The notes under the pieces are model-generated. The model saw only the letters and a program-made list of their open reading frames with translations. It searched no databases and was not told the DNA's origin. Source: OMPR01 sp965183835 (GTDB lineage: Bacteria > Pseudomonadota > Alphaproteobacteria > Rhodobacterales > Rhodobacteraceae). From it: DNA of 64,000 bases. Location: contig CBCYME010000013.1 in NCBI GenBank assembly GCA_965183835.1, positions 62,001-126,000 on the forward strand, in the 5' to 3' direction. How positions within the stretch are numbered: position 1 is the first letter of the stretch; every line of letters begins with the position of its first letter. Below, piece after piece: positions 8,940 to 17,483 of the stretch. The position numbers and the translations under genes are program-made.

Positions 8940-9289
8940 TCTTACCCTTTCCAGCACCAAGGACCTTGTTCACTCCACGCGGGGAAAGGCCCTAAAAATT
9001 TCCCATTCCTGACACTTAATCGAAATGCGATACATTGGCTATCCCTCAGGTTTTCTGGGATTTTCGTGAGCGAGTAGTCAAATTCTGGGCTGCGTAAGAG
9101 TTGATCTGTCCAACAGTTAAACTGATTGGGCCGATCATGAGCCAATATCGGTTCTCTGGTGCCGTCTTTGAAACTTTGCAACCATCCATCCCCATTGGCC
9201 TTGGCCAAGGATACTAGCAAGATCAAAGACGGTACTTTCCCAAATTTCGACCTCTTGCCCCCCTGCGCGGCTGCCACTAAACCGGGCGC
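8940..9289. other. Intergenic region without a supported gene
   Basis: About 350 bp between the CII-like gene and tdk. The minus-strand reading frame through it continues straight across tdk as an antisense frame, so I do not accept it as a gene. The only structure I see is a 12-bp perfect palindrome CCTTGGCCAAGG at 9199-9210. It probably holds the divergent promoters. Confidence 0.6.
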
Positions 9290-9889
9290 ATGGCTAAGCT
9301 TTACTTCAATTACTCGACCATGAATGCCGGGAAATCCACGGTACTCTTGCAGGCATCCCACAACTATCAAGAACGTGGTATGGCCACCTATCTGCTGACA
9401 GCCGCTTTGGATGGGCGCGCTGGTACAGGCCGGATTGCCTCGCGCATCGGCATCGAAGCCGAAGCAGATGTATTTTCTGCAAATGACGACATTTTCGACA
9501 TGATCCAGAACCGGCTTAGCCAAGGGACAATCGCCTGTGTCTTCGTTGACGAAGCCCAGTTCCTGACCCCTGATCAGGTTTGGCAATTGGCCCGGGCCGT
9601 GGATGACCTCAGAGTACCCGCGTTGTGCTATGGGCTGCGCGTTGATTTCCAAGGTAACCTGTTTCCGGGATCCGCGACCCTGCTGGCCTTGGCCGACGAA
9701 ATGCGCGAAGTGCGCACAATCTGCGAATGCGGTCGCAAAGCAACCATGGTGATCCGCCAAGACGACAGCGGCGCCCCGATCACACAGGGCGCACAAGTCC
9801 AGATCGGCGGCAATGAAACCTATGTCTCTTTGTGCCGAAGACACTGGCGCGAAGCCGTAGGTGACACCCCAAAAACCTCTGAAAAATAA
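9290..9889 (+). CDS. tdk: Thymidine kinase (type II)
   Basis: Phosphorylates thymidine with ATP in the pyrimidine salvage pathway. The 199-residue product has the phosphate loop MNAGKST (Lys15), the catalytic Glu88 in FVDEAQFL, the lasso/zinc segment with Cys145 and Cys147 (ICECG), and Cys182 and His185 (CRRHW) completing the zinc site. Length and order match bacterial TK1-like enzymes. It is a single-gene unit. Confidence 0.96.
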   Translation: MAKLYFNYSTMNAGKSTVLLQASHNYQERGMATYLLTAALDGRAGTGRIASRIGIEAEADVFSANDDIFDMIQNRLSQGTIACVFVDEAQFLTPDQVWQLARAVDDLRVPALCYGLRVDFQGNLFPGSATLLALADEMREVRTICECGRKATMVIRQDDSGAPITQGAQVQIGGNETYVSLCRRHWREAVGDTPKTSEK

Positions 9890-9947
9890 GAGAAAATGCC
9901 AGGTCTACATCAGTGTAATGGGATCGGGCGCTTTCAGCTTTGCCTTG

Positions 9948-10898
9948 TCAAACGGGATTGGGCAAAGCCAAACCTTTGGAAAATGCCCTGACATTATCCA
10001 AGGCCATATGCCCCATATTTGTCCGAACTTCTTCGGTTGCTGTCCCCAGATGTGGGAGCAACGTTACGTTATCCAGTGCCCGCAACGCCTGTGGAACAGC
10101 GGGTTCGAATTCGTAAACATCCAAACCAGCACCGGCAATTCCACCGGTTTCCAAGATGTGAACCAAGGCACTTTCATCAACAATCTCACCACGTGCGATA
10201 TTGATAAGGTGGGCATTGGGTTGCATCGCCTGCAAAATCTCTGCGTTGATCAGGTGCGTGGTGTCAGGCCCACCCGGCACCGCCACCACCAGAATATCGA
10301 CTTGCCCGGCCATGGTGATCAGGTCAGCCGCACGCGTCGCTTCAAAATTCAGATTTTTCTCTGACCGCGCGATATATGAAACGTCCATTCCAAAACCGAA
10401 ATGGCACCGTCGGGCAATGGCCTGCCCAATGCGCCCCATGCCAACGATTCCAACAGATTTACCAGTCACGTGCTGCCCAAGCATCTGCGTCGGATGCCAC
10501 CCGGCCCAATCCCCTGACCGAACCAGTCGTTCACCTTCGCCAGCCCGTCGCGCACTCATCAACATCAGCGTCATCGCGATATCTGCGGTCGCATCCGTCA
10601 CCGCACCCGGTGTGTTCGTCACCTGTAGCCCCGCATCGCGCGCTGCTGCCAAATCAATATGGTTATACCCCACACCAAAATTCGCCAGCAACTTACACCG
10701 CGGCGCCGCAACTGCCGCAAAGACATCAGCGCTAAACTGATCCCCAAGCGTTGGCACTAAGACATCGAAATGTTGCAACGCATGCGCCATCTCAGCAACC
10801 GTCAAAGGGGCATTGCTTTCGCGAATTTCAACGTCGAAATCCCGGCGCGCTCGCGCCTCAATTTCAGCTGTCATCGGGCGCGCGACAAAAACCTTCAT
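9948..10898 (-). CDS. D-isomer-specific 2-hydroxyacid dehydrogenase (glyoxylate/hydroxypyruvate reductase-like)
   Basis: NAD(P)H-dependent oxidoreductase of 316 residues. The nucleotide loop is GIVGMGRIGQA (150-160), and the catalytic residues are Arg236 (NIARGE), Glu265 (DVYEFEP) and His283 (LPHLGTAT). It is most like GhrB/GyaR-type glyoxylate reductases, although substrate cannot be fixed from sequence. It is the last gene of proC-csaA-dehydrogenase, its ATG sharing one nucleotide with the csaA stop (TGATG), so it is probably translated by reinitiation. Confidence 0.9.
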   Translation of the reverse strand: MKVFVARPMTAEIEARARRDFDVEIRESNAPLTVAEMAHALQHFDVLVPTLGDQFSADVFAAVAAPRCKLLANFGVGYNHIDLAAARDAGLQVTNTPGAVTDATADIAMTLMLMSARRAGEGERLVRSGDWAGWHPTQMLGQHVTGKSVGIVGMGRIGQAIARRCHFGFGMDVSYIARSEKNLNFEATRAADLITMAGQVDILVVAVPGGPDTTHLINAEILQAMQPNAHLINIARGEIVDESALVHILETGGIAGAGLDVYEFEPAVPQALRALDNVTLLPHLGTATEEVRTNMGHMALDNVRAFSKGLALPNPV

Positions 10899-11236
10899 CA
10901 GTGCATCCGCCCGCCAACAGGCACCTGGCCATCAGGCCCGATCAGAACAATCTCCCCGGCTTCATCCGGCAAGCCCAGCACCAAGACTTCGGACATGAAC
11001 TTACCGATCTGGCGTGGGGGAAAGTTCACCACCGCCATCACTTGCTTACCCACCAGCGTAGATGGATCATAATGCGCCGTGATCTGAGCCGAGGTTTTAC
11101 GCTCCCCGATATCCCCGCCGAAATCGATCCACATCTTGATCGCAGGTTTACGCGCCTCTGGATAAGGTTCCGCGCGGATCACTTCCCCCACCCGAATGTC
11201 GACTTTCATGAAATCATCAAACGAAATATCAGCCAC
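10898..11236 (-). CDS. csaA: CsaA-type tRNA-binding domain protein
   Basis: The 112-residue product is a stand-alone OB-fold tRNA-binding domain, like those at the C-terminus of MetRS. It starts ADISFDDFMKVDIRVGEV, with VVNFPPRQIGKFMSEVLVLG in the middle and a GGRMH end. CsaA was described as an export-related chaperone in Bacillus and binds tRNA; its role in alphaproteobacteria is uncertain. The start is a GTG with AAGGAG 8 nt upstream, inside the end of proC (8-nt overlap). Confidence 0.92.
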   Translation of the reverse strand: MADISFDDFMKVDIRVGEVIRAEPYPEARKPAIKMWIDFGGDIGERKTSAQITAHYDPSTLVGKQVMAVVNFPPRQIGKFMSEVLVLGLPDEAGEIVLIGPDGQVPVGGRMH

Positions 11237-12044
11237 GCGAAAGCTCCTTGGACCGGTTTGTTGCCGCCGCAACCGCCTTGGGCAGCAATGCAGGGAACCC
11301 GTCGGTCTCATTCATCAATACCTCTAACGCGGCCTGTGTGGTGCCGTTGGGCGACGTCACATTGACACGCAATTGGCCTGGGCTTTCCTCTGCCGCTTCG
11401 GCCAAGGCCCCTGCCCCTGCAACGGTCGCTTTGGCCAATTGCATCGCCAACTCAGCAGGCAACCCCTGCGCTTCGCCCGCAGCTGCAAGTGTCTCGATGA
11501 GGTGGAAAACATAAGCTGGGCCTGATCCGCTGACACCGGTCACCGCATCCATCTGTGCCTCACTGTCCAACCGAACAGTCTGCCCAACAGCAGACAACAG
11601 CCCCTCGGCCAGATCCACATCTTCTGAGGAGGTATGCGCATTCCCAATCAAAGCCGTGATTCCACGCCCCACCGCCGCGGGTGTATTCGGCATCGCCCGG
11701 ACAATGGGGGTGCCTGCCCCCAAAATCTCCTCGAACGTCGCAATGGACGTTCCCGCAGCTACGGACACAAACAACGTCCCGCCGCCACCCAGCGCTTGCA
11801 ACGTTGGCAAGGCCGCGCCCATCATCTGCGGCTTGACTGCAATAAGAACAATCGCGGGCTGTGCGGGCAAATCTTCGTTAACGTGCACGCCCTGCGCTTT
11901 GACCCAATCCGAGGGGAACGGATCAATGATCGATACTGACCCTGCAGGCAATCCACCCTCAAGCCAGCCCGCCAGCATAGCAGAGCCCATTTTGCCGCAT
12001 CCCAACAGCACCAGTCCCTGCTCAGCGACCTTTGACATTTCCAT
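11229..12044 (-). CDS. proC: Pyrroline-5-carboxylate reductase
   Basis: Final step of proline synthesis: reduces 1-pyrroline-5-carboxylate with NAD(P)H. The 271-residue product has the N-terminal Rossmann motif LLGCGKMGSAML, the family block AMPNTPAAVGRG (about 112-123), and the C-terminal dimer domain with VTGVSGSGPAYVF and SPNGTTQAAL. The ATG at 12044 follows GAGGGG at good spacing; a GTG six codons upstream lacks a site. First gene of the proC-csaA-dehydrogenase operon. Confidence 0.96.
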   Translation of the reverse strand: MEMSKVAEQGLVLLGCGKMGSAMLAGWLEGGLPAGSVSIIDPFPSDWVKAQGVHVNEDLPAQPAIVLIAVKPQMMGAALPTLQALGGGGTLFVSVAAGTSIATFEEILGAGTPIVRAMPNTPAAVGRGITALIGNAHTSSEDVDLAEGLLSAVGQTVRLDSEAQMDAVTGVSGSGPAYVFHLIETLAAAGEAQGLPAELAMQLAKATVAGAGALAEAAEESPGQLRVNVTSPNGTTQAALEVLMNETDGFPALLPKAVAAATNRSKELSRG

Positions 12045-12081
12045 GATTGCCCCTCTCCTCACTTAGGTTCAGGGCTAAGCT

Positions 12082-12582
12082 TTACGCGCGGCCGTAAGCC
12101 TCTGCAATGGCGACCTGCAATGCGTCTTTTGGGGTACGATTGCCCCACACCATCAGCTGAATCGCCGGGTAATACCGCTCAGCACTTAGAACAGCCGTGT
12201 TGATCATCGTATCAATCTGTTCTGACCCCGCGACCTGACCACCGGCAAGAACCAAGCCATAGCGATACACCATCAGCTTTTGCTCTTTCCAATAGGTGAA
12301 ACCACCGACCCAGCTTTGATCATTCATTGCGTTGATCAGCTCGTACAGCTTGCTCACCTTCTCTTCGGGTGGGTCCATCTCAAAGGTGCACACCATCCGC
12401 AGGGTTTCGTCATACCCAGACCACGCAAGTGTCAAAGAGTAGGTGCGCCATTGGCCCTCGACGGCCATTGCGATTTGATCGTCACCGATACGGTCAAAAT
12501 CCCACTCGTGATGGGCAGCCAGATTCTCAACGATGTCGATAGGGTGAATGTCTTCTTCCAGATACTGCTCGGAAAGGGCCAT
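12082..12582 (-). CDS. YbjN domain-containing protein
   Basis: The 166-residue acidic cytoplasmic protein matches the alphaproteobacterial YbjN family: HPIDIVENLAAHHEWDFDR at the N-terminus, LTLAWSGYDETLRMVCTFEM in the centre, and WGNRTPKDALQVA near the end. The fold resembles type III secretion chaperones; the cellular role is undetermined. GAGGTGG precedes the ATG. The gene lies 37 bp upstream of proC on the same strand, so it may share a transcript. Confidence 0.85.
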   Translation of the reverse strand: MALSEQYLEEDIHPIDIVENLAAHHEWDFDRIGDDQIAMAVEGQWRTYSLTLAWSGYDETLRMVCTFEMDPPEEKVSKLYELINAMNDQSWVGGFTYWKEQKLMVYRYGLVLAGGQVAGSEQIDTMINTAVLSAERYYPAIQLMVWGNRTPKDALQVAIAEAYGRA

Positions 12583-12902
12583 GATACCACCTCACTAATC
12601 TCTAGCGGAACGGGGCTGGCAGCGCCCCAGCGCTAGATGCCTGCTCTACAGGCCGGGGCGATCCCCCGTGCTGATACTAGATATGGTGCTGTGTAGCGTC
12701 CATTCTGGCAAGCCCTATTTTTGGGGATAACAGCAATAAGTTGTGGACAAGCCGCGTGATGCCCCCAAATGTTGGCCAATTCTTGCGCATCGCCCCCAAA
12801 CCCAACAGACGCAAAACCGCGCAAGCAGGGAACTTGCGCGGTAGTTCAGCAAAGTGCTGAATAAAAGCGGCGCGGCAGCGCCTCAATTTAACAACGGGCA
12901 AA
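12583..12902. other. Intergenic region with tandem hairpins
   Basis: 320 bp between the ubiK stop and the YbjN start. I see no convincing gene. It contains the ubiK terminator at 12813-12841 and a second perfect 7-bp inverted repeat, TTCAGCA-AAG-TGCTGAA, at 12845-12861. The remainder presumably includes the YbjN promoter. Confidence 0.6.
12813..12841 (-). terminator. Rho-independent terminator downstream of ubiK
   Basis: On the minus strand a perfect 9-bp stem CCGCGCAAG / CTTGCGCGG with a 7-nt loop is followed by TTTTGC. It lies about 60 bp past the ubiK stop. Confidence 0.7.
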
Positions 12903-13151
12903 TCAGCCGTCTGATTTGCCTTCCAGCGCATCCAGACGCGCGGCAAGAGCCATATTTTCTTCGCGGGCTTTCTGCGCCATGGCGCGTACAGCGTCGAACT
13001 CTTCACGGGTCACAAAATCGCGATCCGCCAGCCAGCGGTCCATCAGCGATTTCATCGCGGTATCGGCCTCATCCTTTGCGCCTTGGGCCACGCCCATAGC
13101 GTTGGTCATCAGCTGAGAAATATCGTCCAAGATCTTGTTGCGGCTCTGCAT
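12903..13151 (-). CDS. ubiK: Ubiquinone biosynthesis accessory factor UbiK (BMFP family)
   Basis: The 82-residue protein has the BMFP layout: MQSRNKILDDISQLMTNAMGVAQG, then a basic/acidic helical centre and a C-terminal coiled coil (about 45-78, FVTREEFDAVRAMAQKAREE region). UbiK assists the soluble Ubi complex that makes ubiquinone under oxic conditions in proteobacteria. GGAG stands 8 nt before the ATG. It is divergent from lgt, with a terminator on its 3' side. Confidence 0.9.
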   Translation of the reverse strand: MQSRNKILDDISQLMTNAMGVAQGAKDEADTAMKSLMDRWLADRDFVTREEFDAVRAMAQKAREENMALAARLDALEGKSDG

Positions 13152-13247
13152 CTGTCATCTCCGTGTCGAAGCTGCCCTCTATATGGGCAACATCCCGCCC
13201 GGCGGCAAGGTTGACTTGCCCTCCTTTCCAAAGGCATTCAGACGCAC

Positions 13248-14138
13248 ATGCAGGCCATGATCCCATTCCCCGACTTTTCGCCCGAGCTGTTTTCGATCTC
13301 AGTGTTCGGATTCGACCTCGCCTTGCGCTGGTATGCGCTCGCCTATATCGCAGGCATTCTAATTGCCTGGCGCCTTGGCGTGATTGCGTTACGCAACACC
13401 AAGCTCTGGGCCAATGACACGCCCCTGATGTCTCAGCAGCACCTCGAGGATTTGCTGACCTGGATCATCCTGGGTGTGATCCTGGGGGGGCGGCTTGGGT
13501 TCATTTTGTTCTATCAACCCGCCTATTACCTACAAAACCCCACTGAGATCTTGATGGTGTGGCAAGGTGGCATGGCGTTTCACGGCGGCCTTTTGGGCGT
13601 TGTCATCGCCAGTTGGCTTTTTGCCGTGCGTCATTCCATTCCCAAACTCAGCCTCGCGGATCTCGTCGCCCATGCGGTGGCCCCCGGGTTGCTTTTGGGT
13701 CGTCTTGCCAATTTCATCAATGCCGAACTTTGGGGCCGTCCAACCGATGCCCCCTGGGGCGTCGCTTTTCCTGGACCCTATGCCCAAAACTGCCCCGATG
13801 TAGTTGGGCTGTGCGCGCGACACCCGTCCCAGCTGTACGAGGCCCTGCTCGAAGGGCTGCTGCTTGGCACGCTGCTGCTCTGGCTCGCCTACCGGCGCGG
13901 TGCCTTCAAAACCCCGGGCCGTATCGTTGGAACATTTCTGGCGGGTTACGGGCTTGCGCGGTTCATCGTCGAATTTTTCCGCCAACCAGATGCGCAATTT
14001 GTGTCCCTCGGGAACCCCTTAGGGCTTGCGTGGCATATAGATGGCTATGGGCTCACCATGGGGCAAATTCTGTCTCTGCCGATGATCGCACTGGGGCTCT
14101 GGTTTATCTGGCGCAGCTCTCAAAAGGCGGCGACATGA
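13248..14138 (+). CDS. lgt: Prolipoprotein diacylglyceryl transferase
   Basis: Inner-membrane enzyme that transfers diacylglycerol from phosphatidylglycerol to the lipobox Cys of prolipoproteins. The 296-residue product has about seven membrane helices, the GGRLGFILFY block near 83, the HGGLLG motif near 109, and the signature GRLANFINAELWGRPT (about 145-160) with the essential Arg. Two starts are possible (13248 or 13257); neither has a clearly better ribosome site. Its stop overlaps the midA start (ATGA), starting a coupled three-gene operon. Confidence 0.95.
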   Translation: MQAMIPFPDFSPELFSISVFGFDLALRWYALAYIAGILIAWRLGVIALRNTKLWANDTPLMSQQHLEDLLTWIILGVILGGRLGFILFYQPAYYLQNPTEILMVWQGGMAFHGGLLGVVIASWLFAVRHSIPKLSLADLVAHAVAPGLLLGRLANFINAELWGRPTDAPWGVAFPGPYAQNCPDVVGLCARHPSQLYEALLEGLLLGTLLLWLAYRRGAFKTPGRIVGTFLAGYGLARFIVEFFRQPDAQFVSLGNPLGLAWHIDGYGLTMGQILSLPMIALGLWFIWRSSQKAAT

Positions 14139-15202
14139 TCCTGCACGATTTGATCAAGGACAGGATCATTCAGACTGGACCGCTGAGCCTTGCAGACTAT
14201 ATGTCAGATTGCCTGCTCCACCCTGAACACGGGTACTACACCACCCGTGACCCTTTGGGCGCAGACGGCGATTTCACCACCGCTCCGGAAATCAGCCAAA
14301 TGTTCGGGGAATTGATTGGCCTAAGCCTTGCCCAAGCATGGTTAGACCAAGGATCGCCTGCGTCGTTTTCATTGGCCGAACTTGGCCCCGGGCGTGGCAC
14401 GCTGATGGCAGATGCCCTGCGCACGACGCGCTCTGTTCCCGGATTTCATCAGGCCGCTCAGCTTCATTTGATCGAAGCCTCTCCGACCCTCAAAGACGCC
14501 CAACGCCAAGCACTAGCCACCTTTGCTCCGCAATGGCACGACTCGGTCGAAACGCTCCCCGATCTCCCGCTGTTCTTGATCGCCAACGAATTTTTCGACG
14601 CCCTGCCCATTGCCCAATTTGTGCGCGACGAAGATGGCTGGCGGGAACGCCGGGTCGGTTTGCAAGACGATGCGCTGGCCTTTGGGCTAGCCCCCCGCAC
14701 ACATCCCGCCGCCCTACAGCACCGTATAGAAGATACCCAACAGGACGATCTTGTTGAGCTCTGCGCCCCTGGCGTGCCTATTTTGTCCACCATTGCCCAT
14801 AGGATCGCTGCAACGGGTGGCGCGGCCCTGATTATCGACTATGGCGATTGGAGGTCGCTCGGCGATACCCTCCAAGCCCTGCAAGGCCATACCCCAACAG
14901 ACCCACTCAGCACGCCCGGTCAGGCCGATCTTACGGCGCACGTTGATTTCGAGGTTCTCGCCGCCACAGCGCAGACAGCAGGATGTGCCCACAGTCGCGT
15001 CACCCCACAGGGGGTGTTTCTGGAACGTCTCGGCATTACCGCACGTGCACAGGCTTTGGCACAGGCCCTGACAGGCGAGCGATTAGAGTCGCACATCAGC
15101 GCACATCGACGCTTGACGCATCCCGAAGAAATGGGAAACCTGTTCAAAGTTCTGGGCCTCTTCCCAACACACACACCACCGCCTCCGGGATTGGAATCAT
15201 GA
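14135..15202 (+). CDS. Class I SAM-dependent methyltransferase, NDUFAF7/MidA family
   Basis: The 355-residue product is homologous to mitochondrial NDUFAF7 (MidA), which methylates an arginine of complex I subunit NDUFS2. Features are HPEHGYYTTRDPLGADGDFTTAPEISQMFGE (a region at 24-54), the SAM motif LAELGPGRGTLM (about 84-95), ANEFFDALP near 149, and IIDYGDW near 230. The start ATG overlaps the lgt stop and the stop overlaps pgeF by 4 nt. A role in complex I assembly is inferred from the family. Confidence 0.9.
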   Translation: MILHDLIKDRIIQTGPLSLADYMSDCLLHPEHGYYTTRDPLGADGDFTTAPEISQMFGELIGLSLAQAWLDQGSPASFSLAELGPGRGTLMADALRTTRSVPGFHQAAQLHLIEASPTLKDAQRQALATFAPQWHDSVETLPDLPLFLIANEFFDALPIAQFVRDEDGWRERRVGLQDDALAFGLAPRTHPAALQHRIEDTQQDDLVELCAPGVPILSTIAHRIAATGGAALIIDYGDWRSLGDTLQALQGHTPTDPLSTPGQADLTAHVDFEVLAATAQTAGCAHSRVTPQGVFLERLGITARAQALAQALTGERLESHISAHRRLTHPEEMGNLFKVLGLFPTHTPPPPGLES

Positions 15203-15954
15203 CCTTAGAAATTCTCACCTCTGACAGCCTCGCCCCGATCCAACACGGCTTTTTCACACGCCGCGGCGGCGCGTCGTCTGGCGTTTTCTCTGGCTTGAAT
15301 TGCGGCACCGGATCAACAGACCAAAGCGAAGCGGTTGCCATCAATCGAGACCGCGTGGCCCAAGCCATGGATGTGCCGCCCGCTGCCCTGGTTGGCGTCC
15401 ACCAAATCCATTCAGCAGATGTGGTCACGGTTACGGAACCTTTGAGTGACAAACCCAAGGCAGACGCACTGGTCACGGCCACCCCAGGCTTGGCGCTGTC
15501 CATCCTCACAGCGGATTGTCAGCCGGTCCTGTTTTCCGACCCTATCGCTGGTGTGATCGGAGCCGCCCACGCAGGGTGGCGCGGTGCCTTGGATGGGGTG
15601 TTAGAAGCCACCATTGACGCGATGGAAGCATTGGGCGCCCAGCGCGCAGATATGATCGCAATCATCGGCCCAACCATTTCCCAACGCGCCTACGAGGTCG
15701 GACCCGAATTTCTGGATGATTTCATGGCAGAATCACCAGACAACACCCGCTTCTTTGCCAATGGCACGGGGGATCGCATGCTGTTTGATCTGCCCGCCTA
15801 TGGGGTCCACCGGCTTCGGTCTGCTGGGGTTGGCGATGCAAGTTGGATTCGCCATTGCACCTATTCTGACCCAGATAGGTTCTTTTCCTACAGACGCAGC
15901 ACCCACGCCAAAGAAGCGGATTACGGGCGACTGATCTCGACCATCCGGCTCTGA
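15199..15954 (+). CDS. pgeF: Peptidoglycan editing factor / purine nucleoside phosphorylase-like laccase-domain protein
   Basis: The 251-residue YfiH/LACC1 family product has a conserved QHGFFTRRGGASSGVFSGLN start. Metal/catalytic residues lie in HQIHSADVV (about 68-76), LTADCQPVLF (about 100-109, Cys) and AAHAGWRG (about 120-127, His), with the C-terminal SYRRSTHAKEADYGR. Members act as nucleoside phosphorylases/oxidases, and E. coli YfiH edits peptidoglycan precursors. It is last in lgt-midA-pgeF, fitting an envelope role. Confidence 0.93.
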   Translation: MTLEILTSDSLAPIQHGFFTRRGGASSGVFSGLNCGTGSTDQSEAVAINRDRVAQAMDVPPAALVGVHQIHSADVVTVTEPLSDKPKADALVTATPGLALSILTADCQPVLFSDPIAGVIGAAHAGWRGALDGVLEATIDAMEALGAQRADMIAIIGPTISQRAYEVGPEFLDDFMAESPDNTRFFANGTGDRMLFDLPAYGVHRLRSAGVGDASWIRHCTYSDPDRFFSYRRSTHAKEADYGRLISTIRL

Positions 15955-15958
15955 AATC

Positions 15959-15974
15959 TGGGGGCTCTCCCCCA
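15959..15974 (+). terminator. Short GC hairpin after pgeF
   Basis: GGGGG-CTCT-CCCCC followed by AATTT directly after the pgeF stop. The stem is short and the U-run poor, so this is only a weak terminator candidate. Confidence 0.4.
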
Positions 15975-16105
15975 ATTTCCGCCACATTTGCGCCCCATCC
16001 GTCTCTTCTTTTCCCCGGATCGAACAAATGCCTGCCCCAATGCAGCGTCATGTTGGTGTCATCAACCAATAAGGCCAATGCGCCGCTCGAGGCAGGAGAA
16101 ACAAC

Positions 16106-16255
16106 ATGAAACCCAAGGCACGCTTTATCGCCTCCGTTATCGCCACGTCAAAGGCGCAGGAGATCCAAATGCCATGGGCACGTGGCGCACGCCGCGCCGC
16201 CATGATTGCCCGTCGCAATGGCACTGATACAGAACTACAGGCGAAATCAGCCTGA
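16106..16255 (+). CDS. Small basic protein of 49 residues, unknown function
   Basis: ATG with AGGAG 8 nt upstream, 49 codons and TGA. The product begins MKPKARFIASVIATSKAQEI and is rich in Ala and Arg, with a central MPWARGARRAAMIARR block and no membrane segment or cysteine. I recognise no domain. The strong ribosome site, clean frame and position in an otherwise empty gap support it. Short proteins of this MPWARG type are, as far as I recall, common in Rhodobacterales; I could not check. Confidence 0.7.
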   Translation: MKPKARFIASVIATSKAQEIQMPWARGARRAAMIARRNGTDTELQAKSA

Positions 16256-16340
16256 CCAGAGACAACAAAGGAGAGCTTAGCTGCCAATATGCTTCTCCAA
16301 GGACCCGCTGCCGGACTGCTGCCCCTGACCGGCCGGGCAC

Positions 16341-16376
16341 AAGAGCCCGTCTCGCCACATAGGTGAGGCGGGTCTT
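16341..16376 (+). terminator. Imperfect hairpin downstream of the 49-residue gene
   Basis: Arms AAGAGCCCGTCTCGCC and GGTGAGGCGGGTCTT pair with a few mismatches around ACATA, without a real U-run. It may stabilise or end the short transcript. Confidence 0.4.
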
Positions 16377-16470
16377 GGGGCAAATGTAATGAGTTGAGGT
16401 GCATTATACACCTTTTTAGAAACAGTATTTAAAGGTTCGCAAGATTAGCCCCCGGGACACATCATATGCG

Positions 16471-17391
16471 GTGCATATTTTGACAAAGTCCAAAATTTCC
16501 CGGAAAAGATTAACCGACTCAGATGATGACCAATTAACCAGTGTCTATCTGACGTTGTCGGTGGGGGCCGACGCAGATGCGACCCGAATGGAAAGGGCCG
16601 AAACCGTTATGACGATCCCCCACTCGCTGACTCGTGCAGCGCGCAATGCCGTTGAGACGCGTTCAATCCTTCAAGATCCCGCTGCCCTGCGTGGTGCAAA
16701 CCGCCCGCAATTGCGGCGCTATGAGATCTGCTCGCTACTCGAAAATGGAAACGTTGTTCAGACACGCCAGATCGCCCCGGCGCTTCCCTTGTTCGAAGAC
16801 GCGGTTTGTGCCTTTTCGCGCGGTTCTGTCATTGAAACAGATCACGGGCCGATGGCGATCGAAGACCTCTTGCCCGGCGATTATGTCATCACCCATGATG
16901 GATCCGCTCAAGAGGTTGTCTGGAAAGGATCAACTGCAATTGTTCCCGGTCGTGCCGATCAAAAGGGCCGTACCCACCACCTGAATCGCATCATGGCCGA
17001 CACATTCGGGATGCAGCGCCCCCTGTCTGGGGTCGTTGTCGGCTCCTCTGCCCGCCTGCTGGCCACACCAAGCCACTTGCGCGCTATTGCTGGGCCACAA
17101 CCCGTTCTGACGCCCATTGCGGAATTCGTCGATGGCATGGGGGTCATTGAAACCACCCCGCCGACCCCAGTAGAACTGTTTCACATTTGCTTACGCAGAC
17201 ATGCGGTCATCAAGGTGGATGGCTTGCAATTTGAAACCTATCATCCGGGGGTCAACGCCGTGCGGGTTATTAGCCATGCAATGCGGTCGCTGTATCTCAA
17301 TATGTTCTCACATATCGACAAACTAACTGACTTTGGTCCGCAAGCCTTCCCGCGAATTGGTGACGGTGAAATCGACGCCATCGCAGTCTGA
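16471..17391 (+). CDS. Hint (Hint_2) domain-containing protein
   Basis: The Hint fold is shared with Hedgehog and inteins. From the upstream GTG the protein has 306 residues; ATG at 16588 (codon 40) or 16609 (codon 47) are likely true starts because the upstream region is not protein-like and lacks a ribosome site. The core runs from the first Cys in AVCAFSRGSVIETD through GPMAIEDLLPGDYVITHDG, LLATPSHLRAI (block-B-type His) to FETYHPGVNAV. There is no signal peptide and no C-terminal His-Asn splice junction, so self-splicing is unlikely; cleavage or a purely structural role remain open. It is a single-gene unit. A second relative lies at 63170. Confidence 0.8.
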   Translation: MHILTKSKISRKRLTDSDDDQLTSVYLTLSVGADADATRMERAETVMTIPHSLTRAARNAVETRSILQDPAALRGANRPQLRRYEICSLLENGNVVQTRQIAPALPLFEDAVCAFSRGSVIETDHGPMAIEDLLPGDYVITHDGSAQEVVWKGSTAIVPGRADQKGRTHHLNRIMADTFGMQRPLSGVVVGSSARLLATPSHLRAIAGPQPVLTPIAEFVDGMGVIETTPPTPVELFHICLRRHAVIKVDGLQFETYHPGVNAVRVISHAMRSLYLNMFSHIDKLTDFGPQAFPRIGDGEIDAIAV

Positions 17392-17483
17392 GGTTTGTAT
17401 GGGAATGTTAATCTTTTGGGGAATCAGCATCGTTATATTGATGTTGCTTCCACCAACAACCACGCCGCGCCTTGATTCGCCGA

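Noticed and set aside
9199..9210. 12-bp palindrome CCTTGGCCAAGG
   Set aside because: Short, no second copy noticed, no regulator nearby; not strong enough to call an operator.
8942..9844. Long minus-strand open frame of 300 codons
   Set aside because: It is mostly antisense to tdk, which has every family motif; the remainder crosses the intergenic gap without domain signs.
13559..14134. Upstream extension of the MidA methyltransferase frame
   Set aside because: It runs inside lgt in another frame; the ATG at 14135 overlapping the lgt stop gives the proper family start.
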